From JBGSPQ01 sp964346765 (GTDB lineage: Bacteria > Patescibacteriota > Gracilibacteria > UBA1369), in the NCBI GenBank assembly GCA_964346765.1, contig CAYFWB010000008.1, positions 1 to 64,000 of the forward strand: DNA of 64,000 bases, in the 5' to 3' direction. The translations under genes and the position numbers were made by a program. How positions within the stretch are numbered: the stretch's first letter is position 1; each line of letters begins with the position of its first letter. Under the pieces are notes generated by a model. That model was not told where the DNA came from and made no database searches. It saw only the letters and a program-made list of their open reading frames with translations. Of this stretch, positions 51,547 through 61,269 are shown piece after piece.

Positions 51547-51918
51547 TTATTTATTATGAATGAATATATGAAGTACCCAGTTGACGATTCCAAATATCAG
51601 AGCCCCCCACAAATACGTCAGAGGATCCGTTACCGTTACGGAAATATCGGCAATACTAATAGCATTCACCGCCTGTACGGTCAACCAGAATATGATTGCG
51701 TTAATAACAAAAGAAAAAAGGCCGACTGTCAAAACTATTACCGGAAATGATAATAATTTCATTAAAGGTTTAACGAATGTATTTAGTCCACCGATTATAA
51801 GTCCGCTGAGCACGAAAAAAGCGACACCACCCGTATAACTGATATCGGGCGTAAACTTCGTAACCAGATACAAAGCCAGCCCGTTTAAAACAACTCCCAC
51901 GATAATCTTATTCAGCAT
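51547..51918 (-). CDS. Phage holin superfamily IV / YvlD-like membrane protein
   Basis: Four hydrophobic segments in 123 residues with the conserved loop GLNTFVKPLMKLLSFPVIVLTVGLF (read as NTFVKPLMKLLSFP), which is the PF04020 signature. Despite the family name these are ordinary chromosomal membrane proteins of unknown function. No phage genes surround it. It lies between ileS and secG on the same strand. Confidence 0.85.
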   Translation of the reverse strand: MLNKIIVGVVLNGLALYLVTKFTPDISYTGGVAFFVLSGLIIGGLNTFVKPLMKLLSFPVIVLTVGLFSFVINAIIFWLTVQAVNAISIADISVTVTDPLTYLWGALIFGIVNWVLHIFIHNK

Positions 51919-51968
51919 AACAAAAATTTAACATTTTGAGCCCTAAATCACAAGACTCACGGCTATGA

Positions 51969-54900
51969 TCATTTTCTAACGGCTATTTTGACAGTACCGC
52001 CTGCCAAATTCACAACCTTTTCCTTATCCCACTCAAAATCCCCTGCATCCTGAAGTTCAATCGCTAAAGTTTCCCTTTTAATATAATCGGCAAAGTCCTT
52101 AACCGCTAATTTCAAATCCCCTTCACCCTCAACAAAAATATAAATTCTGTCATCGACATTATATCCGGCTTCTTTTCTAAGATCCTGTATCTGCCTGACA
52201 ATATCTCTGGCGTGTCCTTCTTTTTGCAATTCACCAGAGACGGTTGTATCCAAAACTACAGATACACCATCCATTGATGCCACATCATAACCTTCCTTAC
52301 CCTTAAAACCCACATCAACTTCTTCTCCGCTTAAGACAAAATCACCTATTTTAACATCCCCATTTTTATCAACCTCAAACTCTCCGGCCTTGGCCTTCTT
52401 TATCATTTCCTGCACCTTTGAACCGTATTTCGGCCCCAAAACTCTGGCGTTCGGCATCACTATTTTTGTAATCACATCCCGGGCGTCTTTCAATAGTTCA
52501 AGATCTTTAACATTCAATTCTTCAAGGATCACTTCTTTTTGATCCAATACGGATTTTTTGTTGATATTGGCCGGCAAAGCAATCTGCACAAGCGCAAGCG
52601 GCTGCCTGACCTTAATATTGGCCTTATCCCTGACCGAATGCCCCATCGTTACTATAGTTCTTATGAGCTGATTTTCTTTATTCACATCCGGCTTAATAAA
52701 TTTAACGTTATACGTTGGCCAATCCGCAAGATGTACGGACTCACCGCCTGTTAAATTTCGATAAATTTCTTCAGACAAAAACGGCATGAACGGTGCCATA
52801 ATTTTGCTAAATTCCGTTAAAACCGTATACAGAGTCCAATAAGCACCAAATTTGTCATCATCATTTTCGCTCTTCCAAAAACGTCTTCTGGAACGCCTGA
52901 TGTACCAATTCGAAAGCTTATCCGCGAAATCCATCATCGGTCTTACCGCTTTGGTCAAGTTGTAATCGTCCATTTCTTGTGTGGAAGTCTTTATTAACTG
53001 ATGCAGTTCCGACATAATCCATTGATCCAGTTTATTTTCCGTTTCAAAAAATTCTTCTCCATGATTCGCAGTCCATTTATCTATATTGGCGTATGTAACA
53101 AAAAAACTGTAGGCGTTCCATACGGTCAAAGTAAATTTTTTAACGACTTCTTCCACATGTTTTTCGGAAAACCTTACATCTTCAGCCAGAGGCGCAGTTG
53201 AAGAATACATAAACATTCTCATCGAATCCACACCCTTGGTTTCAAAAAGTACGCTAGGATCCGGGTAATTTTTTTTACGCTTTGACAGTTTTTCTCCGTC
53301 CGCCGCCAATAAAATTCCGTTTACAATAACATTGTTAAAAGCCGGTTTATCAAAGATAACCGACGCCAACACATGCAATGTGTAGAACCAACCTCTCGTT
53401 TGATCCAAACCTTCGGCAATAAAATTTGCCGGGAAATTATCTTCAAATTCCTGTTTATTTTCAAAAGGATAATGCAGCTGCGCGTATGGCATAGATCCGC
53501 TTTCAAACCAACAATCCAGCACCTCGGGGATTCTTCTCATTTGCTTACCGCATTTTGGACATTCAAAAGTTATTTCATCAATATATGGCTTATGAAGGTC
53601 AAGTTCTTCATTTCGATGCGGTAATTTTCCGCCGCTTCTTTCTTTCAACTCCGCAATCGAGCCTATGCACTCGGTATGTCCTTCTTCGCACTCCCATACG
53701 GGCATTGGCGCCCCCCAAAATCTGTTCCTTGAAATAGCCCAATCTCTCGCGCCTTCAAGCCACCTGCCAAACCTGCCCTGCTGTATATGCGGAGGTTGCC
53801 ATCTGATTTTTTTATTATTTTTCAAAAGTCGAGGCTTCAAATCGCTTACTTTAACAAACCATGACCTGGTGGAGTAATTTAATAAGGGCGTATCACATCT
53901 CCAACAATGCGGATAGCTGTGTCTGTAATTTTCGTGTTTAAACTCCAAACCCTCATTCCGCAGATAATCCACAATATTCTGATCCTGACCCTTCACGAAT
54001 TTCCCGGCCCAGTGTTTCACTTCTTTATTAAACGTCCCGTCCATAGCCACGTGTTGCACCAATGGCAAATCATAAACACGTGAAAGATTGTAGTCTTCTT
54101 CACCGAACATCGGAGCTATATGAACAATTCCCGTACCATCTTCGGTCGAAACAAAATCGGCCACACAAACTTTATAACCGTTATCAGATACTTCGTCTTT
54201 ATAATAATCGAACAACGGTTCATATTTTTTTCCTTCCAGATCTTTCGCCTTAATCTCTTCAAGAACATTATAATTGAGACCTTCAAAAACTTTTTCGTGC
54301 AGATCCTTGGCCACAATATAAACTTCTTCAAGGCCGTCATCATATTTAACACCCACTTTCACGTATTTAATTTTAGGACCGATCGCCAGCACCACATTAC
54401 CCGGCAAAGTCCATGGTGTGGTTGTCCATGCCAGCATATAAACATCTTCATCTACCAATTTAAACTTCGCCGTAACCGAAATATCCGTAACATCTTTATA
54501 TCCCTGACTGACTTCAAAATTGGAAAGCGGAGTTTCACAACGGGGACATATATGCATACTCTTATACCCCTTATAAACCATCTCTTTAAGCCATAGCTGT
54601 TTAAAAACCCACCAAATTGATTCAATATAAGTGTTATCCAAAGTGGCATACGTTTTTTCAAAATCAACCCATCTACCAAGCCTCTTAAAAAGAGTCTGCC
54701 AATCCTGAGTATATTTAAATACGCTTTCCCTGCATTTATTATTGAATGTTTCTATGCCCAACTCCTCGATATCCTTTTTCCCGGAAAGCCCCAGATCCTT
54801 TTCAATCTCATATTCCACAGGTAAACCGTGACAATCCCAACCGTTTGTACGTGGAACATAATAACCTTTCATCGTCCAATACCTTGTAACAGCATCTTTT

Positions 54901-55091
54901 ATAGACAAAGCCAGAATATGCCCATAATGCGGCAAACCATTTGCGAAAGGCGGCCCGTCAAAAAATACGAACTTTTTTTCTCCCGCCCTTTGCTTTACGG
55001 ACTTTTCAAAAATTTTATGTTCATCCCAATATTTTAAGACTTCTTTTTCAAGGTTGGGAAAACTCTGTTTTGGGTTAACTTTTTTAAACAT
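51969..55091 (-). CDS. ileS: Isoleucyl-tRNA synthetase, type 2 (eukaryote-like)
   Basis: Class I synthetase of 1040 residues. The HIGH region is PPFANGLPHYGHIL and the KMSKS loop reads GEKLSKRKKNYPDP. Both forms are those of type 2 (eukaryotic and some bacterial) IleRS rather than type 1 (HIGH in PPYANGDIHIGH, KMSKS). The editing domain contains TTPWTLPGN and DGTGIVHIAP. A long C-terminal part continues to residue 1040 instead of the type 1 zinc finger. It has an extended -10 promoter. Confidence 0.96.
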   Translation of the reverse strand: MFKKVNPKQSFPNLEKEVLKYWDEHKIFEKSVKQRAGEKKFVFFDGPPFANGLPHYGHILALSIKDAVTRYWTMKGYYVPRTNGWDCHGLPVEYEIEKDLGLSGKKDIEELGIETFNNKCRESVFKYTQDWQTLFKRLGRWVDFEKTYATLDNTYIESIWWVFKQLWLKEMVYKGYKSMHICPRCETPLSNFEVSQGYKDVTDISVTAKFKLVDEDVYMLAWTTTPWTLPGNVVLAIGPKIKYVKVGVKYDDGLEEVYIVAKDLHEKVFEGLNYNVLEEIKAKDLEGKKYEPLFDYYKDEVSDNGYKVCVADFVSTEDGTGIVHIAPMFGEEDYNLSRVYDLPLVQHVAMDGTFNKEVKHWAGKFVKGQDQNIVDYLRNEGLEFKHENYRHSYPHCWRCDTPLLNYSTRSWFVKVSDLKPRLLKNNKKIRWQPPHIQQGRFGRWLEGARDWAISRNRFWGAPMPVWECEEGHTECIGSIAELKERSGGKLPHRNEELDLHKPYIDEITFECPKCGKQMRRIPEVLDCWFESGSMPYAQLHYPFENKQEFEDNFPANFIAEGLDQTRGWFYTLHVLASVIFDKPAFNNVIVNGILLAADGEKLSKRKKNYPDPSVLFETKGVDSMRMFMYSSTAPLAEDVRFSEKHVEEVVKKFTLTVWNAYSFFVTYANIDKWTANHGEEFFETENKLDQWIMSELHQLIKTSTQEMDDYNLTKAVRPMMDFADKLSNWYIRRSRRRFWKSENDDDKFGAYWTLYTVLTEFSKIMAPFMPFLSEEIYRNLTGGESVHLADWPTYNVKFIKPDVNKENQLIRTIVTMGHSVRDKANIKVRQPLALVQIALPANINKKSVLDQKEVILEELNVKDLELLKDARDVITKIVMPNARVLGPKYGSKVQEMIKKAKAGEFEVDKNGDVKIGDFVLSGEEVDVGFKGKEGYDVASMDGVSVVLDTTVSGELQKEGHARDIVRQIQDLRKEAGYNVDDRIYIFVEGEGDLKLAVKDFADYIKRETLAIELQDAGDFEWDKEKVVNLAGGTVKIAVRK

Positions 55092-55114
55092 ATTTTTACT
55101 TTTTATACCTTAAC

Positions 55115-55143
55115 ATTATAGCATCTTTATTAAGCTATTGCAG
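55115..55143 (-). promoter_or_regulatory. Extended -10 promoter of ileS
   Basis: On the minus strand TGCTATAAT (a perfect TATAAT with the TGn extension) lies 23 bases before the ileS ATG. A weak -35 CTGCAA stands 17 bases upstream, inside a small inverted repeat AAGCT-N5-AGCTT. No T-box structure is apparent. Confidence 0.6.
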
Positions 55144-55189
55144 CTTGGAATATACATTAAATGCTGTCTTTTACAATACGTGCTCAAAA

Positions 55190-55207
55190 CATCACACGTC
55201 ATCACAC
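55190..55207. repeat. Tandem CATCACAC direct repeat in the ileS-dcd gap
   Basis: Two perfect CATCACAC units are spaced by GT, giving a 10-base period that matches one DNA helical turn. They lie in the 200-base gap upstream of ileS and downstream of dcd. The spacing could fit a dimeric regulator site, but chance is possible. Confidence 0.3.
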
Positions 55208-55291
55208 AATAAATTGCCCGTAAAATGGTCATGGAAATTCAAATGCAACAAACCTCGCGTTAGAATTTTAAAAGAAAAATAAAACCGGCTA

Positions 55292-55879
55292 CTAATTTAC
55301 AAATCGCGGATCTGCGGTTATCCGGCTTTCTTCCGGATACTCTTGCCCCTGATATTTTGAACTGAATTTTTTATTATAAGGAACTTCCGCCCTGGATGAC
55401 ATTGTTTCAAAAGCCAGCTGGCAAACTCTCATGCCAGGATACAGAGCAACTGGCATTCTGTTAATATTTGTTATCTCAAGAGTGATGGTGCCTTCAAAAC
55501 CTGCGTCAACAAAACCCGCGGTTGAATGAACAATAATACCCAGCCTGCCCAAGGAACTTCTTCCTTCCACCCTGGCGACCAAATCATCCGCAATTCTAAT
55601 TTTTTCCAAAGTAACACCCAAAACAAATTCATTCGGTTGAACAATAAAAGGCGTATTCTCATCATCAATCTCAATAAGTTTCGCAATGTCTTTAAAAGTG
55701 GACGGATCGCGCGGATCCAGCAACGCGTTTCTGGCATGATCATAAACTTTAAAATACTTTCCGAGCCTTAAATCCATGGAAGAAGCTCCAATGTTGGATA
55801 GATAATCGACGTCGGGTGCACCCACGCCAATATCCCCCACCTTAATTTTTGCTATAATATCTTTATCCGAAAGAATCAT
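55292..55879 (-). CDS. dcd: dCTP deaminase (possibly bifunctional with dUTPase)
   Basis: Produces dUTP (or dUMP) from dCTP. SSMDLRLGKYFKVY, FIVQPNEFVLGVTLEKIRI, VEGRSSLGRLGIIVHSTAGF and the catalytic DAGFEGTITLEITN (Glu) are conserved. 195 residues is typical. It lies six bases after the purB stop and ends the purC-purE-purB-dcd operon. Whether it also hydrolyses dUTP cannot be decided by eye. Confidence 0.93.
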   Translation of the reverse strand: MILSDKDIIAKIKVGDIGVGAPDVDYLSNIGASSMDLRLGKYFKVYDHARNALLDPRDPSTFKDIAKLIEIDDENTPFIVQPNEFVLGVTLEKIRIADDLVARVEGRSSLGRLGIIVHSTAGFVDAGFEGTITLEITNINRMPVALYPGMRVCQLAFETMSSRAEVPYNKKFSSKYQGQEYPEESRITADPRFVN

Positions 55880-55885
55880 ACACTA

Positions 55886-57256
55886 CTAAAAATTTGGTTT
55901 ATAATCATCAACAAGCTTAACAGCCAAACCAATATACTTTGGTGGAGTCAAAGCTTTCAACTTCTTTTTCTCGACTGCCGGCAAATCTAGAGTATCAACA
56001 AATTTCTGCATACCTTTCTGCGTCAATTTCTTACCTCTTGTCAATTCTTTTAATTTTTCATACGCACCGGGAAGTTTATATTTTCGCATCACCGTTTGAA
56101 TAGGTTCCGCCAAAAGCTCCCAGTTATCATTTAAATCGCTTTCAATCAATTTTTTGTTAACTTCCAGCTTATTCAAACCTTGAATACAATTTTTATACGC
56201 CAACATAGAATAAGCCAATGCAGAACCCACATTTCTCAAAGTAGTTGAGTCTGTCAAATCCCGCTGCATTCTGGAAATAGGTAATTTTTCCGAAAAATAT
56301 TTTAACAACGAATTTGCCAATCCCAGATTACCTTCGCTATTTTCAAAATCAATCGGATTTACCTTATGAGGCATGGTCGAAGAACCGACCTCTCCTTTTT
56401 TTACCTTTTGTTTGAAATATCCTATACTGATATATGTCCAAATATCTCTGTTAAAATCTATTAATATAGTATTTACCCTTTTAAGGTTGTCGCAAATATC
56501 AGCGACAAAATCATGAGGTTCAATCTGAGTTGTATAAGCGCTATAATCAAGACCCAGCCCCTGTATAAATTTTTTACTCTCACTCATCCAGTCAACCCTT
56601 GCGTATGCCAAAACATGTGCGTTAAAATTACCAACAGCACCATTAATTTTACCCATTACAGAGATACCTTTAAGTTGATTTAATTGCCTCTCCAGCCTGG
56701 CAACATAATTAACCATTTCTTTTCCCAATGTGGTGGGCGAAGCCGGCTGACCGTGCGTCCTTGACATCATTGCTAAAGTTTTATTCTTCTTGGCCATTTC
56801 ATACAAAAATTCCATAACACCAGTTAATACCGAAACCAATTTTTCAACTCCCCCTTTAATCATCAGGGCGTATGAAAGGTTATTAATATCTTCGGAAGTG
56901 CATCCAAAATGAATAAATTCAAGATAAGGCTCGAACACGCTACCTTTAAGTTTCTCTTTTATCAAATATTCAACAGCTTTTACATCATGATTCGTTGTAG
57001 CTTCAATTTCCTTCACCCTTGCCGCGTCCACAAAATCAAAATATTCATAAACACTTCTCAAATCTTTAAGCTCTCGAGATTTCCAAAATTTTGTACCTTT
57101 CAACTTAACCTGATTGCATAAAAAAATGAACCACTCAATTTCAACCAACATCCGGTATTTCATCAAAGCCGCCTCTGAGAAAAAAGGTCTCAGTTCAGAA
57201 ACTTTATCACCATACCTGCCATCGAGAGGCGAAATACTATCCAATGTTTCGCTCAT
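55886..57256 (-). CDS. purB: Adenylosuccinate lyase (E. coli-type)
   Basis: Acts twice in purine synthesis, on SAICAR and on adenylosuccinate. The signature SSTMPHKVNPIDFENSEGNL is intact, ISPLDGRYGDKVSELR opens the protein, and MSRTHGQPASPTTLGKE carries the second active-site His. At 456 residues it matches the long E. coli form. purE follows upstream after three bases. Confidence 0.97.
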   Translation of the reverse strand: MSETLDSISPLDGRYGDKVSELRPFFSEAALMKYRMLVEIEWFIFLCNQVKLKGTKFWKSRELKDLRSVYEYFDFVDAARVKEIEATTNHDVKAVEYLIKEKLKGSVFEPYLEFIHFGCTSEDINNLSYALMIKGGVEKLVSVLTGVMEFLYEMAKKNKTLAMMSRTHGQPASPTTLGKEMVNYVARLERQLNQLKGISVMGKINGAVGNFNAHVLAYARVDWMSESKKFIQGLGLDYSAYTTQIEPHDFVADICDNLKRVNTILIDFNRDIWTYISIGYFKQKVKKGEVGSSTMPHKVNPIDFENSEGNLGLANSLLKYFSEKLPISRMQRDLTDSTTLRNVGSALAYSMLAYKNCIQGLNKLEVNKKLIESDLNDNWELLAEPIQTVMRKYKLPGAYEKLKELTRGKKLTQKGMQKFVDTLDLPAVEKKKLKALTPPKYIGLAVKLVDDYKPNF

Positions 57257-57259
57257 ATT

Positions 57260-57721
57260 TTAAACGTTAAATGAATCTTTTACTTTTTGCAGATGTTCTT
57301 TGTATGTATTTTTCAATTTCTCGTCATTCAACGCAAAAATTCTGACAATAGACAAAACAACATTTACAGGATCTAGTACTGTTAATGCCGGTGTATCGGA
57401 TGGCATCTGCAACGTTGAATTTATATTAACCATCATGTCTGTTTTATCTCTATAAGGGGGACACGCGATCACCGGATGTATACTGGAACCCGCTGTACAG
57501 CCGGAAAGACCGTTGGAACGGCCGGCAATAGTCACATAAACAATTTCACCTTCAAACTCATTGTACCTTCCAATCAACTCCACCAACTTTTCCGGCACCT
57601 TATGCGCTGACAATACTTTAATTTCATAAGAAATAGCCCACTCTTCAAGTCCGTCTGAAATCTTCTTAGCCCAATCGCGATCACTCTCCGATCCCAGTAA
57701 AATAGGTACAAGTTTTTCCAT
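57260..57721 (-). CDS. purE: Class II (animal-like) AIR carboxylase PurE
   Basis: Carboxylates AIR to CAIR. The N-terminal LLGSESDRDWAKKIS and SAHKVPEKLVELI are general PurE motifs. The following AGRSNGLSGCTAGSSIHPVIACPP resembles the VAGRSNGLGP...PVISCPP block of animal AIR carboxylases (class II), not the AHLPGM block of class I. Class II enzymes use CO2 directly and need no PurK, which is not present in the cluster. 153 residues. It lies between purC and purB. Confidence 0.9.
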   Translation of the reverse strand: MEKLVPILLGSESDRDWAKKISDGLEEWAISYEIKVLSAHKVPEKLVELIGRYNEFEGEIVYVTIAGRSNGLSGCTAGSSIHPVIACPPYRDKTDMMVNINSTLQMPSDTPALTVLDPVNVVLSIVRIFALNDEKLKNTYKEHLQKVKDSFNV

Positions 57722-57735
57722 ATTGATTTAATTAC

Positions 57736-58704
57736 TTATAAATATTTATTTAGATTTTTCGAAAGTCTTTCTTTTACATTGCCAACTTCAGCATCAAAAC
57801 TCAACCCTGTTATTAACTCATAAGCGTCAATGTATCTTTTTGCTGTTTCAACCTTAATATCGTCAGGAATAGCGGGAATTTGCCCCTCGCCCCTAAACCC
57901 CTTCTCATTAACAAGCCATTCCCTTAAATACTCTTTATCAATTTTCTTTTGCTCTTCTCCCTTTTCAAATCTTTTATCATACTCATCGGCGAACCAGAAT
58001 CTTGATGAATCCGGTGTATGTATTTCATCTATAAGCACAATTTCACCGTCATCAGTCATACCGAACTCATATTTAGTATCCACCAAAATTACCCCGTGCT
58101 TGGCAGCGATTTCCACTCCTCTTTGATAAAGTTTTAAAGAAGCGTCCGCGATCTTATTATATTGATTTTCCGTTAAATCCGTTCTTGCCAGCAGTTCTTC
58201 TTTTGAAACCGATTCATCGTGATCTCCCTGCAAAGCTTTTGTAGAAGGCGTCAATATAGGTTGATCAAATTTTTGATTCTTCTTTAATCCGTCCGGCAAC
58301 TCATTCCCGCAAAAACTCCTGACACCTCTTTCATAATTATACCACGCGCTGGTTGTTGTTACTCCGGTAATATACCCCCTTACCACCATTTCAATCGGTA
58401 AAGGTTTACACTGTTTGACCACAACCAAATTCGGATCCGGAAACTCAATAACGTGATTACCAATAATATCCTTCGTTTCCTCAAACCAAAATTTCGCCAT
58501 CTGATTTAAAACCTGTCCTTTAAACGGAATCAGACAAACAATCCTGTCAAAAGCGGAAAGTCTGTCAGTCACAATAATAAACCTCTTATCTCCCTTGGTA
58601 TAATTATCACGAACTTTGCCTTCATATTTCTCACCCAATGTTGAAAAATCTGTACCATCGAGACAATTTGGTATCTGTGCTTTGATATCATGTAATGAAA
58701 TCAT
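57736..58704 (-). CDS. purC: SAICAR synthetase (long, yeast-like form)
   Basis: Ligates aspartate to CAIR. YEGKVRDNYTKGDKRFIIVTDRLSAFD opens the ATP-binding lobe (YEGKVRDNY and DRLSAFD). CKPLPIEMVVRGYITGVTTTSAWYNY, VDTKYEFGMTDDGEIVLIDEIHTPDSSRFW and its SRFW motif are conserved. 322 residues is the longer yeast/plant-type form rather than the 240-residue bacterial form. First gene of the dcd-purB-purE-purC operon. Confidence 0.96.
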   Translation of the reverse strand: MISLHDIKAQIPNCLDGTDFSTLGEKYEGKVRDNYTKGDKRFIIVTDRLSAFDRIVCLIPFKGQVLNQMAKFWFEETKDIIGNHVIEFPDPNLVVVKQCKPLPIEMVVRGYITGVTTTSAWYNYERGVRSFCGNELPDGLKKNQKFDQPILTPSTKALQGDHDESVSKEELLARTDLTENQYNKIADASLKLYQRGVEIAAKHGVILVDTKYEFGMTDDGEIVLIDEIHTPDSSRFWFADEYDKRFEKGEEQKKIDKEYLREWLVNEKGFRGEGQIPAIPDDIKVETAKRYIDAYELITGLSFDAEVGNVKERLSKNLNKYL

Positions 58705-58741
58705 AATTTAAAAAATTATTTAATTACACGTCCAATATATA

Positions 58742-58750
58742 TGATATATT
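58742..58750 (+). promoter_or_regulatory. Extended -10 element of purA
   Basis: TGATATATT fits the extended -10 form and ends 30 bases before the purA ATG, in the divergent purC-purA gap. No clear -35 is seen. No PurR-like palindrome was recognised. Confidence 0.35.
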
Positions 58751-58780
58751 TGGAGCGAACAATTCTAACTTTCTATTTTT

Positions 58781-60088
58781 ATGACAAACAACATCGCCGA
58801 CAAATATGGTCAAGCAGTGGTAATCCTGGGCGGACAATGGGGAGATGAAGGCAAAGGTAAATTAATAGACATCATGTCCCGGGAATATGGAATAGTTGCC
58901 AGAGCCGCAGGCGGAGCCAACGCCGGCCACACCGTATACATCCAAGATCCCGTTCAAGAAAACGAGACCAAAAAGTTTATTTTTCATTTACTACCCTCCG
59001 GCATGCTATATCCCAATGTTGTCGGCGTTATTGGAAATGGCTGCGTTGTGCATCTACCAACATTAATGGAAGAAATTAAATTTCTAAAAAACAACAATAT
59101 CGCAGTGAATGGAAGATTGTTTATATCGGACAGCGCGCATCTTGTGTTCGAGTATCACAAAATTATCGACGGTCTTCAGGAAGAGGCGAAAGGAAAAAAC
59201 AAGGTTGGAACAACTAAAAGAGGTATCGGCCCCGCATACACGGACAAGATGAGCAGAACCGGAATCCGCGCGCATGAACTTTTAAATTTTGAACGGTTCG
59301 AAGCAAAAATCAGAGCCAACGTCGCGAACCTGCAAAAAATATATAATTTTAAATTCGACGTTAATACCGAAATAGAATACTACAATAACCTTCTTTCAAC
59401 TATCAAACCAATGATAATTGACACCGGAGATTACTTAAATAAGTCTATCGGTGAAGGCAAAAAAATTCTTTTAGAGGGAGCCAACGGGACCTTACTTGAT
59501 ATCGACCATGGTACTTACCCATACTGCACCTCATCCAACGCTTCCATAGGAGGCATAACCAGCGGTACGGGATTGGCCCCTTCAAACTTCACCGCGGTTA
59601 TAGGCATTATGAAAGCATACATGACCAGAGTAGGTGCCGGCCCCTTCCCCACCGAACTGGAAAATGAAACCGGTGAATCTATCAGAAAAAAAGGAGGTGA
59701 ATTCGGCGCTACCACAGGCCGTCCAAGAAGATGCGGCTGGTTTGACGCCGTGGCTTCCAAATATTCGGCAAGGCTAAACGGCATGACAAGTATCAATCTA
59801 ACCAAACTTGATGTTTTGGACGGCATGGATACTTTAAAAATAGCTGTCGCTTATAAACACAAAGGACAGACCTTGAAAAACTTTCCCGCTTCCGCTGAAA
59901 TACTTGATGAAGTGGACATTGAATACATCGAAATGCCAGGCTGGAAAAAAGATACTTCAACAACCACAAAGATCAATAAACTTCCAACTCGGGCCAAAGA
60001 TTATGTTAAAAAAATCGAAGAACTACTTGAAGTGTCTGTTGATTTTGTGGGCGTCGGACAAAAAAGAAGCCAGATGGCGGTTAAATAA
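58781..60088 (+). CDS. purA: Adenylosuccinate synthetase
   Basis: First committed step from IMP to AMP. GGQWGDEGKGKLID (P-loop-like), GGANAGHTV, GTTKRGIGPAYTDK, LLEGANGTLLDIDHGTYPYCTSSN and TTGRPRRCGWFD are all intact. 435 residues is normal. Divergent from purC. Confidence 0.98.
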   Translation: MTNNIADKYGQAVVILGGQWGDEGKGKLIDIMSREYGIVARAAGGANAGHTVYIQDPVQENETKKFIFHLLPSGMLYPNVVGVIGNGCVVHLPTLMEEIKFLKNNNIAVNGRLFISDSAHLVFEYHKIIDGLQEEAKGKNKVGTTKRGIGPAYTDKMSRTGIRAHELLNFERFEAKIRANVANLQKIYNFKFDVNTEIEYYNNLLSTIKPMIIDTGDYLNKSIGEGKKILLEGANGTLLDIDHGTYPYCTSSNASIGGITSGTGLAPSNFTAVIGIMKAYMTRVGAGPFPTELENETGESIRKKGGEFGATTGRPRRCGWFDAVASKYSARLNGMTSINLTKLDVLDGMDTLKIAVAYKHKGQTLKNFPASAEILDEVDIEYIEMPGWKKDTSTTTKINKLPTRAKDYVKKIEELLEVSVDFVGVGQKRSQMAVK

Positions 60089-60141
60089 ACCCAAAAAACA
60101 CAATTACGAATATCTCTTTAAAAAAACATTGTAACCAAAAA

Positions 60142-61176
60142 TTAATTATCGTAAATTTCTGTACCCGGATTAAACGCGGCCCACGCAAACCAATAAGCGG
60201 TTACAGGAACCACTTGTTGATCTTTAACGGTATCAACAGCTTCAAATTTTTGATTATCCCATTTTATCAAAACGGGATGACCGCCAACCGTATCTTCAAA
60301 CTGTCCCCCGTCGGAATAATTTTCTCTTAATACGGAAAACGGATAAGCCTTTGACTTGTCACCGATTGTAACTCCCGCAATCAAATCTTTTTCAAACAGT
60401 CTATTGTCGGCATTTTCCAAAGCAAAGTAAATCTCTTTCGAATCCTTATATTCTCCATAGGGATAAAGATCGTAATCTCTTTCAAATCCCGTATCGACGG
60501 ATAGAACCAGAGTGTCCGGATGATCTCTTTTCCATAAGCCGAACGGCATTGTCCACGCAGTAATCTTATTCAATTTTTCACCTATGCGCGGACCAGTCAA
60601 TGCTTCCCCCGTAAGCTGTTCATATAAAGAGTCTGTCGTTCGGTCATAAAGCACAAGATTCGAATTCAGCAAATAACCGGACACTCCAAATTCCACCGGT
60701 TGATCTTCTATAACCCTTTCATAAGCGACCCCTGTAAAACATAGCGGGCAAAATGTCACTGCCACATATTTATCACCGATTTTGTCATTAACAATCTCAT
60801 GCCAGTTTAAAATCTTAACAGGATATGCTTTAAACTCACCTCCTATATTTAATCCAATAACCATCTCATCATTTTCAATAAATGAAGATGCCGAGTTCGC
60901 GGATACAAATTTAGGATCATCAATAGAAGGTATGCAATCTTTTCCGTCCAGACAACCCTGAACCAGTTTGTTTCTATTTATCTTTTCCAATAACTTTTGC
61001 TCATCATTTAAAGCCGTTTCGTTACTATTTTCAAAAATTTCATCTGCGTTCGTTGATTTAATTTCACTATTATTTTCATTCAAAACATTTTCCGAACCAT
61101 TATAAAAATTAGACCAATAATAAAAGCCCGCCGACACGCATAAAACTAACACGACCACAAAAAAAGCCTTCTTCAT
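60142..61176 (-). CDS. DUF3179 exported protein
   Basis: An N-terminal signal peptide or anchor (about 4-22) is followed by a short acidic linker and a DUF3179 domain. The domain carries FKAYPVKILNWHEIVND, VTFCPLCFTGVAY (paired Cys), FGVSGYLLNSNLVLYDR and the later DTGFERDYDLYPYGEY. Function is unknown in the family; the Cys pair could bind metal or be redox-active. 344 residues. It is flanked by purA and transaldolase, both on the opposite strand. Confidence 0.87.
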   Translation of the reverse strand: MKKAFFVVVLVLCVSAGFYYWSNFYNGSENVLNENNSEIKSTNADEIFENSNETALNDEQKLLEKINRNKLVQGCLDGKDCIPSIDDPKFVSANSASSFIENDEMVIGLNIGGEFKAYPVKILNWHEIVNDKIGDKYVAVTFCPLCFTGVAYERVIEDQPVEFGVSGYLLNSNLVLYDRTTDSLYEQLTGEALTGPRIGEKLNKITAWTMPFGLWKRDHPDTLVLSVDTGFERDYDLYPYGEYKDSKEIYFALENADNRLFEKDLIAGVTIGDKSKAYPFSVLRENYSDGGQFEDTVGGHPVLIKWDNQKFEAVDTVKDQQVVPVTAYWFAWAAFNPGTEIYDN

Positions 61177-61269
61177 ATGTAAAATGTTAAAAAATCAGCT
61201 TTAATATTGTCCATAAATTACTAAAACCTTATAGTGATCACAACTAAAAATATTTTGTAAATTTTCATC

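Noticed and set aside
51547..51918. Prophage remnant suggested by the holin-like family name.
   Set aside because: The family is widely chromosomal (YvlD-like), and no other phage gene, integrase or attachment site is nearby.
55092..55291. T-box leader for ileS.
   Set aside because: There is no AGGGUGGNACCGCG-like T-box core and no antiterminator stem. The visible promoter lies too close to the start for a T-box leader.
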